Part shown: positions 23,725 to 32,495 of the stretch, one piece after another | Layout: the number at the start of each line of letters is the position of its first letter | Numbering within the stretch: position 1 is the first letter of the stretch | DNA from: Kibdelosporangium sp. MJ126-NF4 | GTDB taxonomy: Bacteria; Actinomycetota; Actinomycetes; Mycobacteriales; Pseudonocardiaceae | Assembly (NCBI RefSeq): GCF_000826545.1 | Contig: NZ_CDME01000021.1 | Coordinates: 1 to 64,000 of the forward strand | Length of the DNA: 64,000 nucleotides | Direction of reading: 5' to 3' | The notes under the pieces: model-generated | The model's database searches: none | Told to the model about the DNA's origin: nothing | Seen by the model: the letters and a program-made list of their open reading frames with translations, nothing else | Position numbers and translations under genes: made by a program

Positions 23725-24477
23725 ATGAAGGCACGGTCCCTGCTCGCCGGCCTGTTCACCGCTGGAGTCGCACTCGCCGGGCTGGCTATCCCAGCCGCAG
23801 CGGCTCAAGCGGGTCAGCCAACAGACGTCGAACCGATGGTTGTCGGTGGCCGCAACGCCACCGAAGTCTATTCCTTCATGGCATCCCTGCAGTCGACCTC
23901 AGGCGGCCACAGCTGTGGTGGCTCGCTGGTCAAGGCGAACTGGGTGGTCACCGCGAAGCACTGTGGCCAGCCTGCCCAGGTCCGTGTCGGCACGACCAAC
24001 AGGACCAGCGGCGGCACGGTCGCACGTGTATCCCGTCGGATCGCTCACCCCTCCGAAGACCTCGCGGTGTTGCAACTCGCGACCTCGGTGTCGCAGGCGC
24101 CGATCGCCATCGCCGCCGACTCCGGCCCGGCCGGGACCGCGACCAGGATCATCGGCTGGGGTCAGACCTGTGCACCGCGCGGTTGTGGCGGCGCGCCGAT
24201 CACCCTGCAGGAACTGGACACCTCGATCGTGGCCGACAGCCGGTGCTCCGGCATCCGCGGCGCGACCGAGATCTGCACCAACAACCCGGGCGGCAGCGCG
24301 GGTGCCTGCTACGGCGACTCCGGTGGCCCGCAGGTCAAGAAGGTCGGCGGCGTGTGGCAGCTGATCGGTGCCACCAGCCGCGCGGGCAACAACAGCTCGA
24401 CCTGCGCGACCGGCCCGTCGATCTACGTCGACACCGTCGCGACGGCAGCCTGGATCCGCCAGAACACCGGCGGCTGA
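23725..24477 (+). CDS. Secreted trypsin-like serine protease (S1 family)
   Basis: 250 residues with a Sec signal peptide (MKARSLLAGLFTAGVALAGL, cleavage near AAAAQA, residue 28) and a short propeptide ending before VVGG (39-42), whose new N terminus activates such enzymes. The catalytic triad is complete: H79 in TAKHC, D112 in EDLAVLQL, S199 in GDSGGP. Paired cysteines suggest disulfides. AAGGAG lies 8 bases before the ATG. Streptomyces and Amycolatopsis secrete similar trypsins during development or nutrient scavenging. Confidence 0.95.
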   Translation: MKARSLLAGLFTAGVALAGLAIPAAAAQAGQPTDVEPMVVGGRNATEVYSFMASLQSTSGGHSCGGSLVKANWVVTAKHCGQPAQVRVGTTNRTSGGTVARVSRRIAHPSEDLAVLQLATSVSQAPIAIAADSGPAGTATRIIGWGQTCAPRGCGGAPITLQELDTSIVADSRCSGIRGATEICTNNPGGSAGACYGDSGGPQVKKVGGVWQLIGATSRAGNNSSTCATGPSIYVDTVATAAWIRQNTGG

Positions 24478-24493
24478 CCCAGCGGTAGAACCA

Positions 24494-24533
24494 CGAAGGG
24501 GCTGGCCGGTAGCGACACCGGCCAGCCCCTTCG
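24494..24533. terminator. Bidirectional terminator between the protease gene and guaA
   Basis: CGAAGGGGCTGGCCGGT (24494-24510), loop AGCGAC, ACCGGCCAGCCCCTTCG (24517-24533): a perfect 17-bp stem. It sits 17 bp after the protease stop and 6 bp from the guaA stop, so it can serve both convergent genes. Confidence 0.92.
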
Positions 24534-24538
24534 GCACG

Positions 24539-26092
24539 TCATTCCCACTCGATGGTGCCGGGCGGCTTGCTCGTCACGTCGAGGACGACCCGGTTGACCT
24601 CGGCCACCTCGTTGGTGATCCGCGTCGAGATTCGTTCGAGGACGTCGTAGGGCAGCCTGGTCCAGTCCGCCGTCATCGCGTCCTCCGACGACACCGGGCG
24701 CAGCACGACCGGGTGCCCGTAGGTCCGGCCGTCTCCTTGCACGCCAACGCTTCGCACGTCGGCCAGCAGCACGACCGGGCACTGCCAGATGTCGCGGTCC
24801 AGTCCGGCCGACGTCAGCTCCTCGCGGGCGATCGAGTCCGCCGTGCGCAGGATCTCCAGGTTGTCCGCGTTGACCTCGCCGATGATCCGGATCGCCAGGC
24901 CGGGCCCGGGGAAGGGCTGGCGGTGCACGATCGTCTCCGGCAGGCCGAGTTCCAGTCCGACCCGGCGGACCTCGTCCTTGAACAGCGTCCGCAGCGGCTC
25001 GACCAGCTTGAACTGCAGGTCGTCCGGCAGACCGCCGACGTTGTGGTGGCTCTTGATGTTCGCCGCGCCCGTGCCGCCGCCGGACTCGACCACGTCCGGG
25101 TACAGCGTGCCCTGCACGAGGAAGTCCACGCCCTCCTCGGTCTTCAGGTCGCGGGCGGCCTGCTCGAAGACGCGGATGAACTCCCGGCCGATGATCTTGC
25201 GCTTCAGCTCGGGATCGGTCACCCCGGCCAGCGCGTCCAGGAACCGCTCGCGGGCGTCCACAGTGATCAGGTTGACGCCGGTCGCGGCGACGAAGTCGCG
25301 CTCGACCTGGGTGCGCTCACCGGCCCGCAGCAGGCCGTGGTCGACGAAGACACACGTCAGCCGGTCGCCGACGGCCCGGTGGACGAGCGCGGCGGCCACA
25401 GCGGAGTCGACACCGCCGGACAGGGCGCAGATCGTGCGGCCGTCGCCGACCTGGGCCCTGATCGCGGCGACCTGGTCCTCCACAATGGACGCGACGGTCC
25501 ACTGTGGCCTGATGCCCGCGATCTCGTGCAGGAAGCGGCGCAGCACCTCCTGGCCGTGCGGCGAGTGCCCGACCTCGGGGTGGTACTGCACACCGGCGAA
25601 GCGGCGCTCGACGTCCTCGAAGCCCGCGACGGCGGCGCCGTCACTGGACGCGGTGACCGTGAAGCCCTCGGGGGCCTTGGTGACGCTGTCGTTGTGGCTC
25701 ATCCACACCGGGTGCTTACCGGGCAGGTCCTCGTGCAGCACGCCGCCGGACACCGACAACTCGGTGCGGCCGAACTCGCGGATCCCGGTCGCCTCGACCG
25801 TTCCGCCGAGGCCTCGGGCCATCGCCTGGTAGCCGTAGCAGATGCCGAACACCGGCACGCCGGTGTCGAACAGCGCGGGGTCGACGGCGGGCGCGCCGTC
25901 GACGAAGACACTTGCCGGTCCACCGGACAGGATGATCGCGGCCGGGTCGCGGGCGATCATCTCCTTGACGGACTCGGTGTGCGGGACGACTTCGGAGTAC
26001 ACCTGCGCCTCGCGCACGCGGCGCGCGATCAGCTGGGCGTATTGCGCGCCGAAGTCGACGACGAGCACGGGCCGGGCGCTGGCGTCGGACAC
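24539..26092 (-). CDS. guaA: GMP synthase (glutamine-hydrolysing)
   Basis: 517 residues; converts XMP, ATP and glutamine to GMP. The N-terminal class I glutamine amidotransferase has C85 in GICYGYQ and H171/E173 in QYHPEVGHS. The ATP pyrophosphatase domain has the PP-loop SGGVDS (225-230), and the dimerisation domain ends PPGTIEWE. The GTG at 26092 ([16 protein letters not shown]) is preceded by GAGGAG; the frame runs on to 26443 without support. The other GMP enzymes, guaB2 and guaB3, lie 9 kb away on the same strand. Confidence 0.97.
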   Translation of the reverse strand: MSDASARPVLVVDFGAQYAQLIARRVREAQVYSEVVPHTESVKEMIARDPAAIILSGGPASVFVDGAPAVDPALFDTGVPVFGICYGYQAMARGLGGTVEATGIREFGRTELSVSGGVLHEDLPGKHPVWMSHNDSVTKAPEGFTVTASSDGAAVAGFEDVERRFAGVQYHPEVGHSPHGQEVLRRFLHEIAGIRPQWTVASIVEDQVAAIRAQVGDGRTICALSGGVDSAVAAALVHRAVGDRLTCVFVDHGLLRAGERTQVERDFVAATGVNLITVDARERFLDALAGVTDPELKRKIIGREFIRVFEQAARDLKTEEGVDFLVQGTLYPDVVESGGGTGAANIKSHHNVGGLPDDLQFKLVEPLRTLFKDEVRRVGLELGLPETIVHRQPFPGPGLAIRIIGEVNADNLEILRTADSIAREELTSAGLDRDIWQCPVVLLADVRSVGVQGDGRTYGHPVVLRPVSSEDAMTADWTRLPYDVLERISTRITNEVAEVNRVVLDVTSKPPGTIEWE

Positions 26093-26212
26093 TGTGGGTG
26101 GCTCCTCTCGATGTGCGCAGGTCAAGCATCGCAGGCGCGCGTGCCGATCTACTGGGTGGGTGAACCCACTTAACGCCCGGTGCCTGAAAGCGCACGCAGC
26201 GGAGTGATTACC

Positions 26213-27667
26213 GTGGACACCATGGATGCCTACACGCCCACACCTCGGCCCTGTTGGATCGCGGGACGCCCTGAGCAGGGCGTGGAAGCGCTGACCGTGC
26301 GCCATCCGTTCGACGGATCCGAGGTGGCGACCGTCGCGGTGCCGGGCCCGGAGCAGGTCGAGCGGGCCGTCGCCGCGGCCGTCGCCGTCGCGCCTGAGTT
26401 CCGCCGCACGCCTGCGCACGTACGGGCCGACGCGCTCGAACACGTCTCACGCGGCCTGGCCGAGCAGGCCGACATGATCGCCGAGCTGATCACCGCCGAG
26501 AACGGCAAGCCGTTGCGGTGGGCCGAGATCGAGGTCAAGCGGGCCGTCTCGACGTTCCGGATGGCCGCCGAGGAGGCGCGCCGGTTCGGCGGCGAGATCC
26601 AGCGGCTGGACACCGATCCCGCGATGGACGGGCGGGTGGCGCTGGTGCGCCGGTTCCCACGCGGGCCCGTGCTGGGCATCGCGCCGTTCAACTTCCCGCT
26701 CAACCTGGTCGCGCACAAGGTCGCGCCGTCGATCGCGGTCGGCGCGCCGATCCTGGTCAAACCGGCGCCGCGAACCCCGCTGTCGTCGTTGGTGCTCGGC
26801 GAACTGCTGGCCGAGACGGATCTGCCGGACGGCGCGTTCTCCGTGCTGCCGGTGGGCAACGAGGCGACGTCCGCGCTGGTGCGTGACGAGCGGCTGCCGG
26901 TGGTGTCCTTCACCGGTTCCGGACCGGTCGGCTGGTCCTTGATGGACGCCGCGCCGCGCAAGCACTTCGTGCTCGAACTGGGCGGCAACGCGGCGGCCGT
27001 GGTGTGCGCGGACTGGACGGACCTGGACTTCGCGGCCAGCCGGATCGCCACGTTCGGCAACTACCAGGCCGGTCAGTCGTGCATCGCGGTGCAGCGCGTC
27101 CTGGTGGACCGGGCGGTCGCGGACGAGTTCGTCGGCAAACTGGTCGACGCGGTCCGCGGGCTGCGCAACGGCGACCCGCACGACCCCGACGTCGAGGTGG
27201 GCCCGGTGGTCGACGAGGCGGCCGCCGACCGGATCATGTCGTGGATCGAGGACGCGACCGCCCGTGGCGCGAAACTGCTGGCAGGTGGGCACAGGGACGG
27301 CACGCTGGTCGAGCCGACCGTGCTGCTGGACGCCCCGGAGGACAGCAAGGTCTGGACCGAGGAGGTATTCGGCCCGGTACTCGTGGTGTCAATTGTGGAC
27401 GGTAACGACGACGCATTCGATCGGGTGAATTCCTCCGCGTACGGACTGCAGGCCGGAGTCTTCACCCGCGATCTGCCGACGGCGACGCGGGCGGGCACGG
27501 AACTCGAGGTCGGCGGGGTCATCATCGGTGACGTCCCGTCGTTCCGCGCTGACCAGATGCCCTATGGCGGTGTGAAGGGGTCCGGCTTCGGCAGGGAGGG
27601 CGTCCGGTCGGCGATGATCGACCTGACCGAGGAGCGGATAACGGTACTGACAAACGTTAGCCTCTGA
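26213..27667 (+). CDS. Aldehyde dehydrogenase family protein, NAD(P)-dependent
   Basis: About 484 residues. Typical ALDH motifs: [20 protein letters not shown] (cofactor-binding loop), [17 protein letters not shown] with the general-base glutamate, GQSCIAVQR with the catalytic cysteine, [13 protein letters not shown] and [14 protein letters not shown]. The GTG at 26213 has GGAG 8 bases upstream; ATG 26222 is the alternative. It diverges from guaA across 120 bp. The closest functional class cannot be fixed from motifs; lactaldehyde, succinate semialdehyde and glyceraldehyde-3-phosphate (non-phosphorylating) enzymes share this pattern. Confidence 0.92.
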   Translation: MDTMDAYTPTPRPCWIAGRPEQGVEALTVRHPFDGSEVATVAVPGPEQVERAVAAAVAVAPEFRRTPAHVRADALEHVSRGLAEQADMIAELITAENGKPLRWAEIEVKRAVSTFRMAAEEARRFGGEIQRLDTDPAMDGRVALVRRFPRGPVLGIAPFNFPLNLVAHKVAPSIAVGAPILVKPAPRTPLSSLVLGELLAETDLPDGAFSVLPVGNEATSALVRDERLPVVSFTGSGPVGWSLMDAAPRKHFVLELGGNAAAVVCADWTDLDFAASRIATFGNYQAGQSCIAVQRVLVDRAVADEFVGKLVDAVRGLRNGDPHDPDVEVGPVVDEAAADRIMSWIEDATARGAKLLAGGHRDGTLVEPTVLLDAPEDSKVWTEEVFGPVLVVSIVDGNDDAFDRVNSSAYGLQAGVFTRDLPTATRAGTELEVGGVIIGDVPSFRADQMPYGGVKGSGFGREGVRSAMIDLTEERITVLTNVSL

Positions 27668-27870
27668 TCGGATCAATTCCGTCACAATTGGAGCAATACC
27701 ACCAAGATCCCATTTCCCTCCGTAATTCACATTCCCCCATTCGTGAGGTACATTCCAGGCGGGTTCCATGGGGGGAGCCGCGTTTGTACACCCAGAGTCG
27801 TATTAGGACCGCTCGACGACTCCGGTCAAGGGACACGTGCCCAGCGCGCGTTACGAGGAGGGAACTAGCG

Positions 27871-28206
27871 ATGACGTCGGCGAACACCGAGAACGAGGAC
27901 CTACAGGGTCTGGTCAAGCCGAAGCAGAACGAGAAGGTCGAGGCCAAGGCCCCGGCGCAGCAGACCATGGCGGTGGACAGCAGCGGTGGCACCACCCTGC
28001 CGAAGGACCCGGAAGTCAAGCCCGACGGCGGTTACCACCACGACAGTGAGCCCGTTGCCGTGCAGCCACGGCCCACTGGCGGCTACCACCACGACGGCGT
28101 GCCGACCGACCCGGAGCCGGAGCCCGAGCCGGAACCACGGCCACGGCCACGGCCGACCGGTGGCTACCACCACGACAGCGTGCCCACCACCAGCACCAAT
28201 TCCTGA
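27871..28206 (+). CDS. Small acidic protein with three GGYHHD repeats
   Basis: 111 residues, ATG with GGAGGGAACTAGCG upstream. The N-terminal 35 residues are polar (MTSANTENEDLQGLVKPKQN...). The rest carries GGYHHD at residues 53-58, 70-75 and 97-102, each inside P-x-GGYHHD-x-x-P and spaced by Pro/Glu/Arg stretches (PEPEPEPEPRPRPRP). There is no signal peptide or membrane segment, and predicted disorder is high. The gene lies 83 bp before a TPR-CHAT protease on the same strand, with a terminator-like hairpin between them. Repeats of identical short blocks suggest multiple binding or cleavage sites. Family not recognised. Confidence 0.85.
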   Translation: MTSANTENEDLQGLVKPKQNEKVEAKAPAQQTMAVDSSGGTTLPKDPEVKPDGGYHHDSEPVAVQPRPTGGYHHDGVPTDPEPEPEPEPRPRPRPTGGYHHDSVPTTSTNS

Positions 28207-28221
28207 TCTTCGGCACGTCGA

Positions 28222-28262
28222 GCCCGTCGGCCGGGCGGTGTTCCGGCCCACGGGCATCATTT
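28222..28262 (+). terminator. Hairpin between the GGYHHD gene and the CHAT gene
   Basis: GCCCGT-C-GGCCGG (28222-28234), 8-base loop, CCGGCC-C-ACGGGC (28243-28255), then ATCATTTG. Twelve GC-rich pairs with one internal C-C mismatch. It would stop most transcripts after the small gene and let some continue into the CHAT gene, making the small protein the more abundant product (inference). Confidence 0.75.
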
Positions 28263-28289
28263 GTCCGGATTCTGTGATCTCATAGTCAG

Positions 28290-30902
28290 GTGAGTCGCGG
28301 CCTCGTGAATCGGACGACGGAAGCGATCCGTCAGGCGAGCGAACTCCATCGGCGAGCGCTCGGCCTTGGCGCGAAGGCCCGTGAGGCCGAGGCCATCCGG
28401 GTGATGCGGCAGGCCCTCGCGATGCTGGACAGCGTGGCGGCGGAGGCGAGCGAGCAGACCGACTGGCTGCGGGCCTGGTTCCGGATCCAGGTCACCATGG
28501 CCTACTCACAGGCCGAACTGGGCACCGTCGCGGTTGGCCTGACCAGGTTGAAGGCGTTGCGGGCCGAGATCGCCCGCCTCCCGCACGGCTCGGTCCGCTC
28601 GGAGCTCAACGGGTTCGTCGACCACAACCACGCCACCGTGCTGATGCGCGCGGGCCGTGACGAAGAGGGCATCCCGCTGCTCGACTCGGCCATCGAGCAC
28701 AAGGAACGCTGCCTGGCCGAAGGCACCGACGATCCCGCCCGGATCACCGAGTCACTGCTGGCCTCGGTCGCCAACCGCGGCCTGGCGTACGTGATCACCG
28801 GTCGGCTCGGCCCGGCGACACGGGACCTCAACCGGGCGATCGCCATCGCGATCGAGCACAACCTGCCGATCCGGCTGGCCATCACGATGATCTCGCTCGG
28901 CGACCTCAAGCGCCGCACCGGTGACATCCCCGGCGCGCTGCGCTGCTACGAGGAAGCCGAACGGATCTGCCAGGAACAAGGCCCGGACATGTTGTCCCGG
29001 CTGCGGTTGGACCGGGCGCAGGCGCTGCTGGCCGCGGGCCTGGCCGACCACGCGGGCCAGGACCTCGACCTGGTCATCCCGCACGCGCGAGAGCAACGTG
29101 TCTATCAGGATCTCGCGGAGGCCGAGCTGTTCCGGGCCGCGGCGGCGCTGCTGGAGGACGAACTGACCCTCGCCAAGCGGATGGCGACGGCGGCCAGGCG
29201 GCGACTGCTCAAGCGCGGCAACGAGTCCTGGGCGACCATCGCGGCGTTGATCAGCCTGCGGGTCGATGCCCGGCGCGCCGTCGGTTCCGGTCGGATCCCG
29301 GCTCGGTTGCCCACGCTGGCAACACAACTGGCCCAGCAGCTGCGCGCCCTGCGGCTCACCGACGACGCCATGCTCGCGGACACCCTGGCGGCGCGACTCG
29401 AGCTGCTGCGCGGCAATCCCGGCCGCGCCGAGGCGCTACTCGCCCAGGTACCTCGGCCCGGTCAGCTGACCCCGATCGAACAGCGCATGCTGCTGCGCCT
29501 CTGCCAGGCGGAACTCGCTGTGGCACAAGGCAATCGCCGGAAGGCCTTCGCGCAGGCCCGTGCCGGGCTGAACGAACTGAGCAGGGCGCGCGACCGGATG
29601 GGCGGGCTGGAACTGGTGTCCGGCACGGCGATCCACGGTCAGGAACTCGGCGACCTCGCGGTCCGGCTGGTGCTCGACGGCGGGGACACCGCGGCCGAGG
29701 CACGGCGCCTGTTCGACTGGCTGGAGCGGACGCGGGCGCAGACGTACCGGTACGAGGCATCGGGTTCCGACGATCCACGGCTGAGCGAGTTGATCGCCGA
29801 GACCCGGCATCTCGGCTACACGCTCCGCCAGGCGCGGATCGAAGGCAGGCCGACGGCGAAGTTGCAGTCCCGCTACGCCGAACGGCGACGCGCCGCGATG
29901 CGGCTCGGCTGGCACGCGGCATCCCGTTGGGGCAAGCCACGTCCGGTCGCGGGTGTCACGCAAGTGCTGGCACAGCTCGGGTCCGGTGCGCTGGTCAGCT
30001 TCGCGGTGTCCGGTGACTCGCTGCTCGCCGTGGTGCTGGCCCACGGCCGGGTCCGGCTGGTGCGACTGGGTTCGGCGGCCGAGGCCAGCGAGAACGCCAT
30101 GCGCCTGCACGCGGACCTGAACGCGATGGCACCCGACCACCTGCCGGAACCACTGTTCGACGCGATCACGATGTCGGCCCGCAAACACGCGGCGGCACTG
30201 GACGCGCAGCTGCTGCGGCCGTTGACGGGACTGGACGGAGATCTGGTGATCGTCCCGACCGGCGCGCTCTACGCGGTTCCTTGGGGCGCACTGGATTCGC
30301 TGCGCTCACGGCCGGTCACGGTCGCGCCGTCGGCGACCGCGTGGCTCGCCGCGTCGCAGGGATCGTTCCCGGACGGGCACACGGCGTTGGTCCGCGGGCC
30401 TGGCCTGACAGCGGCCATCGGTGAGATCGACAAACTGGCCGCGCACTACGACAAGGCGAGGCTGCTGGCCGGGCCGGACGCGACGTCGGAACGGGTGCTG
30501 GGCACCATGGACGGGGCGTCGCTGGTGCACATCGCGGCACACGGCGAACACGAGGCGGACAACGCCTTGTTCTCCCGGCTCGAACTGGTCGACGGCGCGC
30601 TGTTCGCGCACGAACTCGCCCGGTTGCGCAGGCCGCCGCGGCAGGTCGTGCTCGCCGCGTGCGAGCTGGCGCTGAACCGGATCCGGCCGGGCGACGAGGC
30701 ATTGGGCTTCGCCGGGTCCCTGCTGGCCGGTGGCGTCGGCACGGTGGTGGCCGCGGCCAGCCGCGTCGGTGACCTGCCCGCGGCCGGGGCCATGGACGAC
30801 TACCACCGGGCACTGGTCGCCGGGGCCGCGCCTGCCATGGCGCTCGCCGAGGCGGTCAGCGTGGACCCGCTGCGCCGCCCCTTTGTCTGTCTGGGAAGTT
30901 AG
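28290..30902 (+). CDS. TPR-repeat protein with C-terminal CHAT (caspase-like) protease domain
   Basis: 870 residues. The first ~600 are helical repeats of TPR type (for example HRRALGLGAKAREAEAIRVM, RALRCYEEAERICQEQGP). The C-terminal ~270 residues form a CHAT domain, related to caspases and separase: the catalytic pair is H751 in VHIAAHGEHEAD and C791 in VVLAACELALNR, followed by GFAGSLLAGGVGTVVAAASRV. CHAT proteases in bacteria act in defence (for example with gasdermins or type III-E CRISPR) and signalling. GTG start with no clear Shine-Dalgarno site. The neighbour with GGYHHD repeats is a plausible substrate or regulator. Its stop overlaps that of the convergent FAD lipoprotein gene. Confidence 0.92.
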   Translation: MSRGLVNRTTEAIRQASELHRRALGLGAKAREAEAIRVMRQALAMLDSVAAEASEQTDWLRAWFRIQVTMAYSQAELGTVAVGLTRLKALRAEIARLPHGSVRSELNGFVDHNHATVLMRAGRDEEGIPLLDSAIEHKERCLAEGTDDPARITESLLASVANRGLAYVITGRLGPATRDLNRAIAIAIEHNLPIRLAITMISLGDLKRRTGDIPGALRCYEEAERICQEQGPDMLSRLRLDRAQALLAAGLADHAGQDLDLVIPHAREQRVYQDLAEAELFRAAAALLEDELTLAKRMATAARRRLLKRGNESWATIAALISLRVDARRAVGSGRIPARLPTLATQLAQQLRALRLTDDAMLADTLAARLELLRGNPGRAEALLAQVPRPGQLTPIEQRMLLRLCQAELAVAQGNRRKAFAQARAGLNELSRARDRMGGLELVSGTAIHGQELGDLAVRLVLDGGDTAAEARRLFDWLERTRAQTYRYEASGSDDPRLSELIAETRHLGYTLRQARIEGRPTAKLQSRYAERRRAAMRLGWHAASRWGKPRPVAGVTQVLAQLGSGALVSFAVSGDSLLAVVLAHGRVRLVRLGSAAEASENAMRLHADLNAMAPDHLPEPLFDAITMSARKHAAALDAQLLRPLTGLDGDLVIVPTGALYAVPWGALDSLRSRPVTVAPSATAWLAASQGSFPDGHTALVRGPGLTAAIGEIDKLAAHYDKARLLAGPDATSERVLGTMDGASLVHIAAHGEHEADNALFSRLELVDGALFAHELARLRRPPRQVVLAACELALNRIRPGDEALGFAGSLLAGGVGTVVAAASRVGDLPAAGAMDDYHRALVAGAAPAMALAEAVSVDPLRRPFVCLGS

Positions 30903-32365
30903 CGCGGCACGGCCTGAGCGAAACCGAAGACCTTGTCCGGGTCGGTGGACTTGGCGACCTGCTGGAGCCTGGGCAGGTTGGCGCCGTAGTACGCGTTCGC
31001 CCAGTCCGGCATCGTGGGATCGATGTAGTTGACGTACCCGGTGGCTCCGGTGAACTCGGTCAGCGCGTCCCGGACCTCGGCCACCTGGGTGTTCGCCCGC
31101 GCGGCGGCCGCCGCGTCCGTCTTGAGATAGATCTGGACGCTGGCGAAGGCCTTGCGGTGCGGGAACGCGGTGTCCGACGGCCCGAGGTCGGCGACCGCGC
31201 CGCCGAGGCCGTCGATCAGCAGGTCCAGCCCCGGCCGCCCGGTCATCAGCTGCGCGATCTTCGCCGGGTCCGCCGGTCCCGGCAGCATCCGCGACGAGGC
31301 CACAAAGGACTCGCGCTGACTGCCACCCGCGAAGAAACGCATCCCCGCCAGGTAGTCCTTGGGCTGCACCACACGGGACGACGGCTGGACCTTCAGCCCG
31401 GCCAACAGACCGTTGAGGTCCTTCACCGCGCCGACATAGCAGCCGCTGATGTGACACGCGGGCGCGCCGGACGCGCCGGAGACGACCATGTTGGACCACA
31501 GCTCCGGCGGCGCGCCTGCGATCCACTGTTGCCACACGCCAAGGACGTTCGCGACCGAACCCGCCGGGAAACGCAAGGTGAACACCGTGAGGCTCGGCGC
31601 AGGCAGCGTGGAGAAGACGAATTCGGTGACTATGCCGAAGTTTCCGCCACCACCGCCGCGCAGCGCCCAGAACAGGTCCGCCCCGCTGCCCGACGACACC
31701 TCATGCACCTTGCTGTCCGCGGTCACGATCGTCACCGCGTCGAGCCGGTCGCAGGTCAGCCCGAACTTCCTCGACAGGACACCGATTCCGCCGCCGAGCG
31801 TGAGCCCGGCGATGCCGACTGTCGGGCACGACCCGGCCGGCAGGCACTGCCCTGCCTTCGCCAGTTCCGTGTAGACGTCCATCAGCCGTGCGCCCGCACC
31901 GATCCGAACTGTCCCGTTAGGACGAACGTTGACCTGGTTCATCGCGCCGAGATCGACCTGCAGTCCCGCCTCGGGAACCGAGTACCCGGCGTAGCTGTGC
32001 CCGCCGCTGCGTGCGGCGATCGGGATCTTCGACTCGGCGGCCAGCTCGACACAGGACTGTACGTCCTCTTTGGTCTTGCACCGGACGACCGCAGCCGGTT
32101 TACGCGCGTCGGTGAGCGGGTTGTAGATCCGCCTGACCGCGTCGAACTCCGCGTCACCCGGAAGCAGAACGGTTCCGGTGATCCTGGCGCGCAGCGACTG
32201 CCAGTCCGGCGGTCGTGGCGGGACAGTCACCGTCGTCGTGGCGGGCGGCGGCGAAGTCGCGCTCGGACTTCCGGGCGCGGTCGACCCGGCGGACGAACAG
32301 CCCGCCAGCGCGGTGCCTGCTCCGGCCAGTCCCGCGGCCCGCAAGAAGGCACGCCGATCCATCAT
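30899..32365 (-). CDS. Tat-exported FAD-linked oxidoreductase lipoprotein (berberine-bridge type)
   Basis: 489 residues. The N terminus MMDRRAFLRAAGLAGAGTAL followed by AGC has both a twin-arginine motif and a lipobox with C23, so the folded enzyme is probably exported by Tat and lipid-anchored. The FAD_binding_4 domain has RSGGHSYAGYS (histidine for 8-alpha linkage) and SCPTVGIAGLTLGGG (cysteine for 6-S linkage), indicating bicovalent FAD. It ends with the berberine-bridge motif NYIDPTMPDWANAYYG. Such enzymes oxidise sugars, alkaloids or polyketides with oxygen. ATG 32365 follows GGGAGGAG closely. A second family member lies at 48988. Confidence 0.92.
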   Translation of the reverse strand: MMDRRAFLRAAGLAGAGTALAGCSSAGSTAPGSPSATSPPPATTTVTVPPRPPDWQSLRARITGTVLLPGDAEFDAVRRIYNPLTDARKPAAVVRCKTKEDVQSCVELAAESKIPIAARSGGHSYAGYSVPEAGLQVDLGAMNQVNVRPNGTVRIGAGARLMDVYTELAKAGQCLPAGSCPTVGIAGLTLGGGIGVLSRKFGLTCDRLDAVTIVTADSKVHEVSSGSGADLFWALRGGGGGNFGIVTEFVFSTLPAPSLTVFTLRFPAGSVANVLGVWQQWIAGAPPELWSNMVVSGASGAPACHISGCYVGAVKDLNGLLAGLKVQPSSRVVQPKDYLAGMRFFAGGSQRESFVASSRMLPGPADPAKIAQLMTGRPGLDLLIDGLGGAVADLGPSDTAFPHRKAFASVQIYLKTDAAAAARANTQVAEVRDALTEFTGATGYVNYIDPTMPDWANAYYGANLPRLQQVAKSTDPDKVFGFAQAVPR

Positions 32366-32495
32366 CCCGACTCCTCCCGACAGCACCATCATCGGGCGTC
32401 CGGCGACTCTTCGCACGACAATGTCGCGCAGGACATAACGGACCAGAAGAGACTACGAAAGGTCACTCGACGTGACCACTGCCGTCACCGCACAG

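Noticed and set aside
26154..26168. TGGGTgaACCCA dyad in the guaA/ALDH gap
   Set aside because: Arms of five bases are expected by chance in this GC content.
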